Assembly: GCF_024868665.1 (NCBI RefSeq)
Contig: NC_079913.1
Span: forward strand, 14,254,795-14,318,794
From: Triplophysa rosa
Lineage: Eukaryota > Chordata > Actinopteri > Cypriniformes > Nemacheilidae
Direction: 5' to 3'
Length of the DNA: 64,000 nt
Part shown: piece after piece, positions 11,273-24,417 of the stretch
How positions within the stretch are numbered: the stretch's first letter is position 1
Layout of the letters: the number at the start of each line of letters is the position of its first letter
Notes under the pieces: model-generated
What the model was told of the DNA's origin: nothing
The model's input: only the letters and a program-made list of their open reading frames with translations
Database searches by the model: none
Made by a program: the position numbers and the translations under genes

Positions 11273-14200
11273 GTGAGTGTTCTTTTTCTTAAATAGCCTA
11301 CTTTCTCTCTCTCTCATTCTCTCTCTCTCTCAAATATATAATTACAACACTAAGCCTAACAAAGGTAAATTAATACATGTATGCCAGACAAAACATGACA
11401 CAGCAACAAAAAATAATTTTATATTTATTTGTACAGTATAGACCTAGTTAGGACACGATGTTAGCCTAGGACATTGTGTTAACCTCACAATAACTCATTA
11501 TTTTAATTAGTCTTTGGTAGTGACTCATAAGTATGCACATTCCCACGGCTATTCGCAGTCTCTCGGAACACACAAGTCTTTTAGTTCTGAAAGATCTTTC
11601 CATACATGTCTGTTTACTGGTGCTGTTTTTGATATGTTTGTTTATGTTGTCAGAGGCAAAGCGTCATGCATGCTAGAACGCGGTTGTTCATTAAAAAGCT
11701 TGAAAGAAACAGCAACACATACATGTGAAGATTTAACCTGTCGCTCCAGACTGATGAGCACCGACCTGTTTTATATCACATGGCAACATTCCATTCCCTG
11801 TGGCCCTGTTGCCATGGATACAGGGATTGACAAGTCATTTAGGAAGGGTCACGCCCCCTTTTACCTGTTTGCGTTTTCTTTATTTATAAATCATCTTTAT
11901 GTGTATTTAAGTTGTAAGTTAATGTTTTTTCTAAGTTACAGCATTTCTGCATCCTAATACGGCTACTTATTCTATGCCGTAGTATGTACAGTACTGTTTT
12001 TGTTATGGGTATCAGCCATTTGTGGATCTGGATTTTTAATTTTCACTGGAAACAGGAAAATGATGCTTAGTTAAAATTGCGACCGTGCTGAAGCATATTA
12101 CGTCGTAGGTACTGATTATTTTTCTGTGAGTCATGCAAACATTATTGTGACTTCTAATTTACTGTGAGACTTGAATAAACTTTACATGGACCTACACGTT
12201 TCACGGGATCAGTAACAAATGTTAATTGCTTGATAAAGAAGCTGTTAATATTACTCTACTGTATGTAATAGCAGTTGTGATTTTAAAGGAAGTCATTTGG
12301 ATCTGTTTTTTGCAGATCAATAGCTGCTGAGCTGCAATCAAACATTTATCAGCATTTATCAGGTTGATCAGATTTTAACTTGAAAGCTTTTCCAAACAGC
12401 AGGCAGCAGCAACATTATGCTTTTTTTAGATACCTTGTTCTAAAGCAAAAATCTTGCATCTATTTCATGCATAAGGCAATCCCAGAATGCTTTGCAACAG
12501 GCTTAGTGCAAAACATTATATAAGATGGTGGACAAATTGGGAAAATAATAAAAATATTTCATTTTATAGGTACTGACCTAATAATCAGGTCTTGAGGTGT
12601 ATGGTTTTTTTAGAAAGTTAGTCTGTGTTGAACTCAATGGTGAGTCGAATCTCCCCCACACTTCGCTTAAGTATTTGTATGCCATCCTGGGTTATAAATA
12701 TTTCACTTCTGAGGTTCATTTTGGGTTACAGTGCAGCCTTATAAGGCAACTGTACTATGTTAACACTAGATGAGACAGCTCACCTTGTTTTGGGAATGAG
12801 TGAATGAACTTGTGAAGGTTGATGGCCCATTTCAACATTGTTTTCTCTCTTACAGGTCTTTGGATTTAACTGGTCCCCTTCTGCTTGGTGGCGTGCCCAA
12901 CCTACCCGAGGACTTCCCCATACGCAACCGGGACTTTGTGGGTTGCATGAGAAACCTGACCATTGATAGCAAATCCATAGACATGGCCAGCTACATCGCC
13001 AACAACGGCACCACAGAAGGTCTTTGACTAGCATTCTGTGTTACAAGCATACGTGTATTGTTTGATTTAGTGTTGTGCGGCTTTAATACTAATATGTTTA
13101 ATACTAATATGTCTTCCTATGTGTAGGCTGTCCAGCGAAAAATAATTTTTGCTATGAAGGCTTGTGTCAGCACGGCGGTCATTGTGAAAACAAGTGGAAC
13201 ACCTACTTCTGTTACTGTACTGATGGACGAGGTGGCAAGAACTGCGATCAGGGTAGGTGGATGTGACTGGTAGTGTGCCAGGGTGCACATGCTTGTTCTT
13301 GGATGCATCAAGCACATTTGTATGCATTTGTTGTTTTAAATCAGGCGTTGATTGGTCGAGGAAGTCAAGGAAGCAGGCAGTACGTTTATGCGATGGTGTT
13401 TCCTGGAAGGGAAATGTTTCCAGGGATAAACATCAGCCAGGATCTGGTCTACCCTTATCAACCTCATAGACTGGGATTTACTTTGTAAATGTAAAAAAGT
13501 TTAAAGCTGTGCTCAGATGGAGAATGAGATGTCTTTCTGTCTATGTAGGCTGCTTATTTTTAAGACAGTATACTTGCTCAAATAGAACCTTATAAGTGAA
13601 CCTTGTGAGTGGAAATGCAGCTCCCTCAAATAATGAAATATAAGTATGCTTTTAGTTGATATTTCTTTCAACTAAAATGTAGAATAGCATGTTGCTAATT
13701 GTTGTTATCTAAACACTACATGCATTATACAGCACAGACAAGTGCAACCTATTGGTGAAAAACACTTTTTGAAATTGATATATAATTAACATTACCATTT
13801 ACTACAGTTTGCTATCTAGGATAAACATTTTCAATGAGCTTCCCTTAGGAAGATTTACCAAGGTTTTATTGTAGTAAGTGTAGTAACCATGTATTTTTTT
13901 CCACAAATACCATCCAAAACATACTGTACTGTAGTACACTTTAGTATTTACTGTACCATAATAAACTGTGGTAAAATTCCTAAAAAAGGGGTTTTTACCC
14001 TTACAGTAAGTAAATATTGCAGTATACTATTGTATTTACCACAGTTTATTAATTTACTATGGATAATGCTTCGGAATTCTGTACTGTACTATACTATAGT
14101 AATATTGTTGTAGTACATATATTGTAATAGTACACTTACTAGAATTGATCAATTTACTATGGTAATGCTACAGAATATTGTAGTATACTATATGAATATT

Positions 14201-17200
14201 GCTGTAGTATGCTACAATTTACTACTGTAACAGTAGTAACCACTGTAGTATACAACAGCATTTTTATGTAGATATATAAACTATGGTGACTGTGGTAAAA
14301 CAGTAAAATGGTTAACTGACTTGAGCAAAATGAGGTGTGTAATTTTGCTACCAACTTATTATCACAGCTTTTGTATTGAGAGCTCACCAACGATGCTTTT
14401 CAACAGTATCTAGGTAGGTAACTCACTAAGATTTGGAACATTGACAATTTGGACTAATTTTGATCTGTATTGAAGTGCCCTCAAGAACAGGAAGTACAGT
14501 CACCTTCTGTTCTAAGCTAAATATCTAAATATAGGGTGAATTCAAAAAGCATGCTTGAGGGCTTGAATACCATGTTCGGCACATTTTACAGGGCAATAAA
14601 TTTACCACACTTTGCCATCTTTGGCAGTTAATACTGGTACTTACACAAGAGTCAGACACAACAGGACTTTACACACTTTGTGATGCATTGATAGATGTGT
14701 GCAAGTCTGACTGTGTTGAAGCAAAGTAAATGATATGCACCCATTTAAGAGGGGATAGAGTGAATCAGGCTTGTCCCGCAGCCCCCTCACCGACCTGTTG
14801 GGACAGCACTCTGTTATGAAAGATGGATGTTCAAGTCATGTCATTATCAGACAATAACTTTGTTGACTCAGACACCCTTCTCCAATTTAGTGTTCTGCCA
14901 GAGAAGTGTGTCTGCCAGGAAAGAGTGTAATTTTTTTATGCTTATGAGATGGATGCCTGAGGTAGCCCCATCTTTGCGGTTTGTTATCGTTACAGCTTTA
15001 GAAGAAGTAAGTGGCTTGTTTCCAGAGCGAGTAAAGCCAAATTCAGATATTATCAACTATACACTCTTGCCATAGCACAGATAGAATGTCCATCTCTAGT
15101 AAAACATGTAACTCTGCCTGCAGCGGCTGGCAGATCTTTGGCTATTTTACAAAATTCAGTTGTGTTAGTGTTGTCGGCAATGTTGGAAACATTTCATTCA
15201 GTTCATCATATATACATGGCCTCAAAGCTAGCAAACACAAACTAAATGCTGTAAACTCTATGGGGTCTTTAAAAAATTTGAATACTGTAATCCAGACATT
15301 TCTAATTCACGTTTGCACATTTTTCAGTCATGCCTTCACCGCAGCACTTTGATGGTCACGCCATGGCATCATGGAATGAGCCCGATATCACCATTGCTGT
15401 ACCTTGGTACATCGGCCTGATGTTCCGCACTAGACAGACCAGCGGAACCGCAACACTTATGCAGGTTAATGCGGGGGGCGCATCTCAAATCAACCTTCTG
15501 GTGAGTATTTAAAAGTCACACTTCTGGTATGTTATTGTCTTCGCTATGTGCTGCAGTGACTACATTAGTTATAAACCTTTTCCAAACTTTCTTTAAGATA
15601 ATTGACAAGCATGTGAGGTTTGAAGTGCATCTGGGAGAGCAGCAAGTGGCCGCGCTTGGTTTCCCAGAGGTCCGAGTGAATGACGGAGAATGGCACCACA
15701 TCCTAGTGGAGCTGAGGAGCAGCAAGGAAGGGAAAGACACCAAGTACCTGGCACAGGTCTTCCTGGATTACGACATGTTTATGGTATGTTTTGTTGTGCA
15801 CCCTCCTACTAATGCGGCTTTCACATAGGACGCGGAATGCGCTGCGCTATGAAACCCATTCATTTCAATGACTTGCACCGCGCAAGGGTGGTTTATTGCT
15901 GCGTTGACCAAAGCGCATACGCAGCGGAACAAGTTCAAGATAGTTCAACTTTTGCCGCTGCGCTCTGTGACGATTACCCGCACAGCCAATAGAAACGAGG
16001 CATCCAAGCGCGGAAAACAAAATGGATGAACAGGTACTGTGTGTGTGTCGGAATTTTCGGAACTGCACAACACAAATTTGCGCTTGAATAGTTGGCATGT
16101 CAGTTTTGTTTTAAGTCAGGTAGCTTGTTGTTGGTAGGCAATATGCATGTGAAATGGACACGGGCAGCGGCAGCATGCCATTTTTCCGCCTCCCCCACTA
16201 CTTTAAAATAAAGCTCTTTTGCTATAGAAAATGTATAGAACTCCCGCTATTTTGAAAACTCTTCCAACTGGCCAGCGAAGCGCAAATTGAAGGGCTACGC
16301 TGAACCCAGCGGCCAACGCAGCGCATTCCGCATCCTATGTGAAAGCCGCATTAATCATTTACATTTAATTTACATTTGTTCATGTAGCAGACGCCTTTAT
16401 TCAAAGCAACTAACAAATGTCCAACAAAGCTTTTTATCATAAAAAAGCAGTAAAGTACCACAATGCAAAGTTCCAGGATTGTTCAGAAATAGGAAAAATA
16501 AGAAATCATGAGTCATTATAGAGACCATTTATATAGGCCTACTGTAAATATACACTACTTTTCAGAAGTTTAGGGTCACTTACTAATTTTTCCATCTTTT
16601 GAATAAATAGTACACTATAGAATGACACAAATGTAAATATGTGATTAGGTAAATACAAAATAAATCAAAACTATATTATATTTTAGCATATTCAGCGTCA
16701 TTCTTCATCTATAAATAATGTATTTGTGGTATTTTATCAACCATGTTTTAAAGATATATCACCCTGAGAATTAAGACTTCCCATTATTTCTGTGCTCTCA
16801 TTAGCTTTTTTATTTCATTATTTGCTTTAAGTCATCTAATAAAAAATATTTTTGTTATGAAGTAAAATAAATTTACTTCGACACAATTATATTTTCTCCA
16901 CAAAGCAAATTTTAAACATTTAGGCATTCAGATCAATACGGGTTTGAAGATCATGAAACACATTTCACCGAAGCGAACAGTAGTATAAAGTTACATTAAC
17001 AGGGTTCAGTCAAGTGCTTGCAGAAAATATGAATTTTAAGACATTCCTGTAATTGCAAGGGGCTAGGCTGTTTGGGTGAGGCCGGTGAGATCATCCATTA
17101 TTAAAGTGGTAAAGTGAAAGTGATGAAAACCATGTAATGAATCTCTGCATGCTCTTACAGAAATCAGCAGAGATCGGGAACGAATTGCCTGGACTCAAGC

Positions 17201-20200
17201 TGAGGAGCTTGTTTGTTGGTGGACTTCAGGGACAGAGCAACAGTGTCCAGAAGGGCTTCAAGGGATGCATGCAGGTGAGAACTGGAGAAAGTACTGGTAC
17301 TGTTATCATAACCTGAGATGAGTTTGAGTTCAATGCATATATTGATATCATTACCATATTTACACCTAAAGACCAAAAACACCCTAGCTACCACGTAGCA
17401 ATGCCACCTAAGTCACCCTAGCAACCACACAGTAGTGCTTAGCAACCACCCTTATATCTTATCATTGTCACACAGAGCTTTGCACGGGTTAGCAGCACCC
17501 TCGTAATGTAAACCTTGTTTTAGCTGTTTCGTTAGTGTATTTATGTTCATTTTTCACAGGGTGTGAGGATGGGCGAGACAGCCACCAACACAGCTAACAT
17601 TAACATGCAGCAGGCCCTAAAGATCCACGTGGAGGAGGGCTGCGATTTGTCCAACCCCTGCGATTTAAACATTTGCCCTGAGAATAGTTATTGCACGGAT
17701 GACTGGAACGCACACACCTGCACCTGTGACCCTGGTATTTACACCGGCATTACATTCACAGGGTTTGTAAACATGCATTTGAGATTAAGGCGTTTTCTGA
17801 TTTTGTTCTTGTTTGCTGTTTTTTACAGGTTTCTTCGGTAAAGACTGTGTGGATGCATGCCACCTGAACCCCTGTGAGCATTTGTCCACTTGTGTTCGTA
17901 AGCCAAGTTCCTCTCATGGTTATACATGCGAGTGCAGTCCGGACTATTATGGGCAGTATTGCGAAAACAAGTAAGTCACTAATATAGTGTTCTATTAAAT
18001 AAGCAACTATACTGTTCACTACTAATACTTTCTTTATTTTTTTACCATTTTTGTCCTCACATATAAAGTAGTTCTGCACAAAATATATAACACAGTGTAA
18101 CAAATTTAAGTTTCTCCCGACCTTTTTATAGTTCTTGTACAATTATGTGGTGATAATTATTATTGTAATATTCATTTTCATGTAGGATCAATGTTTTAGT
18201 GTACTGTATATTTAGCTCAAGTCAATTTTAAGCTTATCATTAATTACGATATATCGGTATATTGCAAATAAAATTTTTCACACATTTAAAAAATTATGTT
18301 CCAATTTTCACTGTCAGAAAATTCTAGAAATGTATGTTGCACATGGAAGGTGGGATGAAGTGATGATGGGTGACTATGTCTGGAACTTGGTTCATGAGGA
18401 CAGTAATTGTCATAAAAGACAAAAACGATCAAATGTACACTTCTGAAGTTTTGGACAACTCTTTTTTAGTAACTGTTATGTTAAACTGTTGTTTTGAGTT
18501 CAGTGTTATGCCAGTACCTTGTAATATCTGCGTACGAGCAATACTGCCGAAATGTGTGAAAATATTTTTTTGTGTTTTGTGAGTACCGTCGATGGTAGAA
18601 AAATTGTATGTGATTTTCGTATTCAGCATGTTAAACTTCATAAAGAAACAGTAAAACCTTTTAAAAATTTGTTACATTTTGTAATATAGTATAATTAGTA
18701 TACCTATATATCTACCTGTTCACATATCTATCCTATTGTTTTTTACAAAATATACTATTATACTGATGTCTTTTTAATAGAAGGACATCTGTCTGTTCAA
18801 TTTGTTTGACACAAATGTGCCGTTGTTATAGTTTTGCACTGCCTCATCATTTGCCCCATTTCTGACCTTATGTAGCGTGACTTGGAGATACAGTCTTTTG
18901 ATTTGCAACATTATGGAAATCATTTTCATTTCAATGGTGTGTGTTTGTGTCTGTGGGTGTGGCTGCCATTGTGTTGGCATCGCTCCATACAGCAAATCAA
19001 AGCAACACAATACACCCTGTCGCATGCCCACACAAGCTCCTGAGCAATATGACCTCCCCTTCCATTTTCATATTTAATCTGATAAAACCTAAGATCAGGG
19101 ATGAATTCCACTTTTCCTGTGCTTCTTTTCTCACTCTGTTGACATGACCGTCCTTTATTAAATTAAGACACAAACATGGTGTTGGCATCCGATGCTGTTA
19201 ATAAGCACCATACAGCCACTGCAGTCACTATTTTTTATGTTTCGAAGGAGAGGATTTTAGAGAAGGCGTTTTTCTTGAATGGAATTGTTTAATAGAAATG
19301 CATTGGGCAGTTAATCAAAATACTGTATGTTTGAAGGCTGTATTGACCAGAAATATTATTTACGTATATAGATATGAATGCTTGGCTGATGCATTAAATG
19401 CATTCTTCACATTTGTTGGCAATAAAAACCATGATCTCCCATTACCTACTATAGAAGACATTCTATAGTGGATTTCGTGGTAATACTGAGAATGCAAAAA
19501 ACAAATAATCAAACATGTCATGCATTATGATTTGTACCCTGATAGAATTTTAAAAAATGACACATGTAATTAATCTTTAATAGCTTGAAGCGTTCATGTT
19601 AGCGACTTGCCTAGAAAGTTTCAGGCATAACACAGCTAGACTTAACTAGCAGGTCTAGTTTAGCGAATATTTAAAGAGTGTGGTTCCAAACTCAAGTTTT
19701 AATTTTTTTTCAAAAATCATGTTTTTTTATTGTGTATTCTAATTAATATCAATCAAACTGCAGTTGGTTTGTTTTGATTTAAGCCATAATAACTAAAAAA
19801 ATACAGCTAGCTAACACAATAAAACACAATAAAAACATGATAACATAATAAAAAAACATGTAAAAACTTAAAATTAAGTTATCTCATTTTGGAACCAAAC
19901 TCTTCATTTACAGGAACATATCCTAAATCCAATATGACAGTATAGATTGTTTGTCACTTGCCTCAAATACAACTGATAAGAGGGTTTTCTAAATTCGTAC
20001 CGGTAGCACGTGATGTTTTGTGGGTATTAATATGCATTAAAATTGGAAGTTACCGTTGTTTAGTTTAGCAGCGTAGGATTAATGGTTTGATCCCAAGGAA
20101 CACAAATACTAATAAAAGGTATACCTTGAATTCACTGTAAATCCAAAGCATCTGCAAAATGCATAGGTGTATAAGCAAATTTAGCAAATTTAATATTGGC

Positions 20201-23200
20201 AGAAAACAGTGGGTAAGGGACCGTGTACAAAGTTCACACATTACAGATAAATGAAGTTGCATTTTGATTAGTATAAATAGTCAAACGTCATTCATGATGA
20301 AGTTTCATGACGTCATTTCATGATGTCACTTCATTCATGTCATTTCATAGTTTTTCTTACGGCAGCTAGATGCCGTTTAACTTTAAAACGTAACTATAGG
20401 TTATAACCAGCTGCTCGCACAATCCACCTATGAGGTTGTGTTTTGTTGGAGGAGAGGTTCGTTTACTAACAACAGATTTTCCAAATCACCTGCTTTTTAT
20501 GATGTATATACAGTATATACTGTATATAGGACACAGTCCTATACAAAAGTCTTTGGCCACCCAAGTCAATGATGTCTGAACCTATTTGCCTGGGCAGTTG
20601 GTCTTCATGTACCTGTACAAACCTGTTTCTCATTAGTTTCCTTGTCCTGAGCATTTTGCTGTTACTTTTCCCAAAGTGTCTGCCAACCGGCACATCTAAT
20701 CTCATTCTTCGGTGTGGCATGACAAATCCTGTCAGTGATTGAAGGAGTTTGTTCTTGGTTGAAGTTTGTTGACAGATCTTTATGATGCACTGAGATTATT
20801 AGATCAGCGGCCTTCTTGAAAAACGTTAAGTCAACATGACATCAAAATGGATCTATTTGCTTTTCTAAAACACAAGATTATACCTGTTTTTAATTCCCCA
20901 TAAGTGCATGTCATTACTAAGAAAACAAAATGTACATATGTACTCATGGTGATTCTCACTCAGGGTGGAGAAACCGTGTCCTCGGGGTTGGTGGGGAAGC
21001 CCCATGTGTGGCCCCTGCAACTGTGACGTCAGCAAGGGCTTCAACTCTGACTGTAACAAGACCACAGGAGAATGTCGCTGCAAGGTGCAATTTTTTTTTC
21101 AAACAGAACAAATGTACAGTATAAAATTATTTTACAGTCTAGTAAATGTTTAAGAGTCCCATGACTATCGTTTCAACGTATTCTTTTAAATGCAGGACAA
21201 CTACTATCGACCGAAAGGTAGCGACACCTGCTTCCCTTGTGACTGCTTCCATTTGGGTTCCAACTCCCGAACCTGTGACCCAGAGACGGGTAATTGCCCT
21301 TGCAAGGCGGGTGTGATTGGGCGACAGTGCAACCGCTGCGACAACCCCTTCTCTGAGGTGACCAGCACTGGCTGTGAGGGTACGTAGGCATTTAAACCTA
21401 TGTTGAGTTTAAAAACACACTTCCTGTAATGTGCTTATGGATTAATGTGAAGTCATGTTTTCTGTCTTAACTCTTCAGTTGTATATGAGGGATGCCCAAA
21501 GGCATTTGATGCTGGAATCTGGTGGCCCAGAACCAACTTCGGACGCCCGGTTGCCATGAATTGCCCCAAGGGAACTATTGGTGAGTGTTGCTGTTCTTGT
21601 TACTATGTACTTCTATATTGTTTAGAAGAAATAACTGAGATGTGTCTGTTATTTTTCTTATGGCAATCTTTTATTAATAAAGAGTTAAAAATAAGATAGA
21701 AGATACTATTTTGTTTTAGGCGAAGGGCAAATGTCTACGTTTCGAAAATGTATGAATACAAAATGTATTTTTTACTTGTAGATTATACCACCCAAGCATT
21801 TGATTTAGCATACAGGTAGCAAGGTGCTACTGTTTGGCATTTATATAACTGAGGTGAAATCATAGGCTGAGTCTTGTGCAGATGCCAGTGTTATTCTTTC
21901 ACTTGGCATTGCCTTACCCCATTGACATAAGCCAGCAGAACTCTCATTGGCAGAGCTTTGCAGTCAGCTCTTTCCATTGTTCAGGTAAACAAATGTTAGT
22001 GAGGCCTTGTCTCCAGAGAGATGAACACAACGTATTGTAGGGCTTGGCTTGGCAGCAATTGTAGAAAGATACATTTAGCCTGTGCTGTTAAATGACTTGA
22101 AGGAAAAGGTTGTGGGATGAGCTCTCTGTCCCATTAAATCTGTGTTTTCAGTATAAGTTGGGCAATAAATATTAAATAACTTTTTGTTTTCAATGTTGAT
22201 ATTTTTAGGCACTGCCGTCAGACACTGCAGTGATGAGAAAGGCTGGTTGCCCCCTGAACTCTTCAACTGCACCACCATGACCTTTGCTCAACTAAAAAAA
22301 CTGGTATATATCATTTTGAAATAACATTACTAATAAGGGATATTTAAAGTAATTACATCATAAAAAAAATAGGTCACACTTCAGTATAGGGGGCAATTCT
22401 CGTTATTATAATAATAATATATAAACTCTTCATTTGTTGCTTATTAATAGTTAGTAAGTGTAATATAGCTCAATAAAACGGAAGGAAGGAGGCGGGAACC
22501 GGCGAACATTCAAAACATTTAATCAAAAATAAATAAACAATAAACAGCAATAAAACAGGTCGGCAGCCCCTCACGGACGACTGCCGGCCACACAAACATA
22601 AACACAAAAGTAACAAGCCGGCAGCCCCTCGCGGACGACTGCCGGCAACATGAACATAAACAAACTTAAACAAAACTTAACTAATGTCCGGGCCCGGTCC
22701 TCTCTAGCCGTATTCTCCTGCCGTTCGTCCTTTTATGCTTCTGCTCACCTACGTGAGAGATACGAGGCCGGAATGATGCCCAGCTGACACTCATTATCAA
22801 TCGCGTCCCGGCCTTGCTTCTTCCTCTCACGGCTCTCGTCACGCCTCCCTCGTCTCAGTAAGGTAGTTGTTAGGTTAAGAAATTGGGTAGGATTAGGGAT
22901 GTAGAATATGGTCATGCAGAATGTGTGCTTTATAAGTACTAATAAACAGCCAATATGCCAATAATAGGCATGCTAATAATAACTAGTTAACAGTGAGAAT
23001 TGCCCCCTATACTGAAGTGTTACCAAAAAATAAATCATGTTACTATTTTATTATGTACTGTATTAAGTATTATATTATGGTGTGTTATTGAATTGACTTA
23101 GAAAGACTCCTCTTGTTCTTTACTCCACAGAATGAGGAGCTGCACCATAATGAATCATTGATGGATGGGCAGAAATCGAACGACATTGCTCACATGTTAC

Positions 23201-24381
23201 AGAATGCCACCGATCAAACCAGTAACTTCTATGGTAATGACGTTAAAACCACCTACCAGCTCATTTCCAGGATTCTGCTCTTTGAAAGCAAGCAACAGGG
23301 TTTTAACCTGGCTGCCATGCGTGACGCCAAATTCAATGAGGTGGGTTGTGATCTTTTATTTGTACCTTTACTTAATAGTGTTTTCTTCATCCCTCATGTA
23401 TATTGTGTGGCTTAATGAGTAGAGTTTATTATTTAATATAATTTTTCTAACAATAAGACCTAAGATTGCCCTGGCGAACAGTTAAAAGGGGGTCTTTTGA
23501 CTTTCATTAAACCTGAGACGTACCCAGGGACCAGAAAAAAATATCTAGGGACCCAAATATTATATAGACTGGGAGATGGGCTTTTTTAACCTGGGTCAGT
23601 AGGAACTATCCAGAATACCCTAGAAACCACCTGCAAATGGACTAGAAACCACCAAGGACTCCATAGCAACCACATAGCAACACCCTAGCAACCGCATATC
23701 ACACCATTGTATTGTTTTGTACACAAAAGCACCACTCACATTTTCTTACAAAACAGATAAAATGTTTTTACTAATGTTTGTAGCTATAGCAACAGTTGGA
23801 TGTTGGGCTGCCCAAAATTGTGAGCCCTGAGGTTTAGTGGATTACTGTAAATAACACAGCATAAAGCAGCTGACGTCATAAGAACAAAAACGCCCACATT
23901 TAAAACACATTTGGCAACATGAACATACTTTCACTTTCCACATTCACATCATTTTTGTCTGATCTTGGCCGGAATTCAGTATTTTAATAGGACTTAAATC
24001 TCTAGAACATCTGTTTCTGAAGTAGTGAAATATGCGCCTGAATGTTACAGAACATTGTAAAGGCTGGCAGTGCGATCCTGGATGCCAGTAATAAAGAACA
24101 TTGGGATCAGATACAAAGAACAGAAGGGGGCACGGCACAACTGCTGAGAAACTTTGAGGACTACGCCAACACTGTAGCTCAAAACATGAGGAAGACCTAC
24201 CTGAAACCTTTCATAATTGTCACAGAGAACATGGGTAAGTTACTGGATATTCGGTAGTTAATTTAATTTTTTTATTTTTATTAATGTTTGCAGCAAAATG
24301 AAATGCTCCCTCATTTGTAAGTATATAAGCATCCTATCTGTTAAATTAATAAATGTAAATATTAATATATAGTACATAATG

Positions 24382-24417
<36 letters not shown>

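Noticed and set aside
11514..11957. 147-codon open frame
   Set aside because: Lies in an intron between two phase-compatible celsr1 exons, with no recognisable domain or splice logic.
17756..18142. 128-codon minus-strand frame
   Set aside because: Antisense over a real celsr1 EGF exon and intron; no domain.
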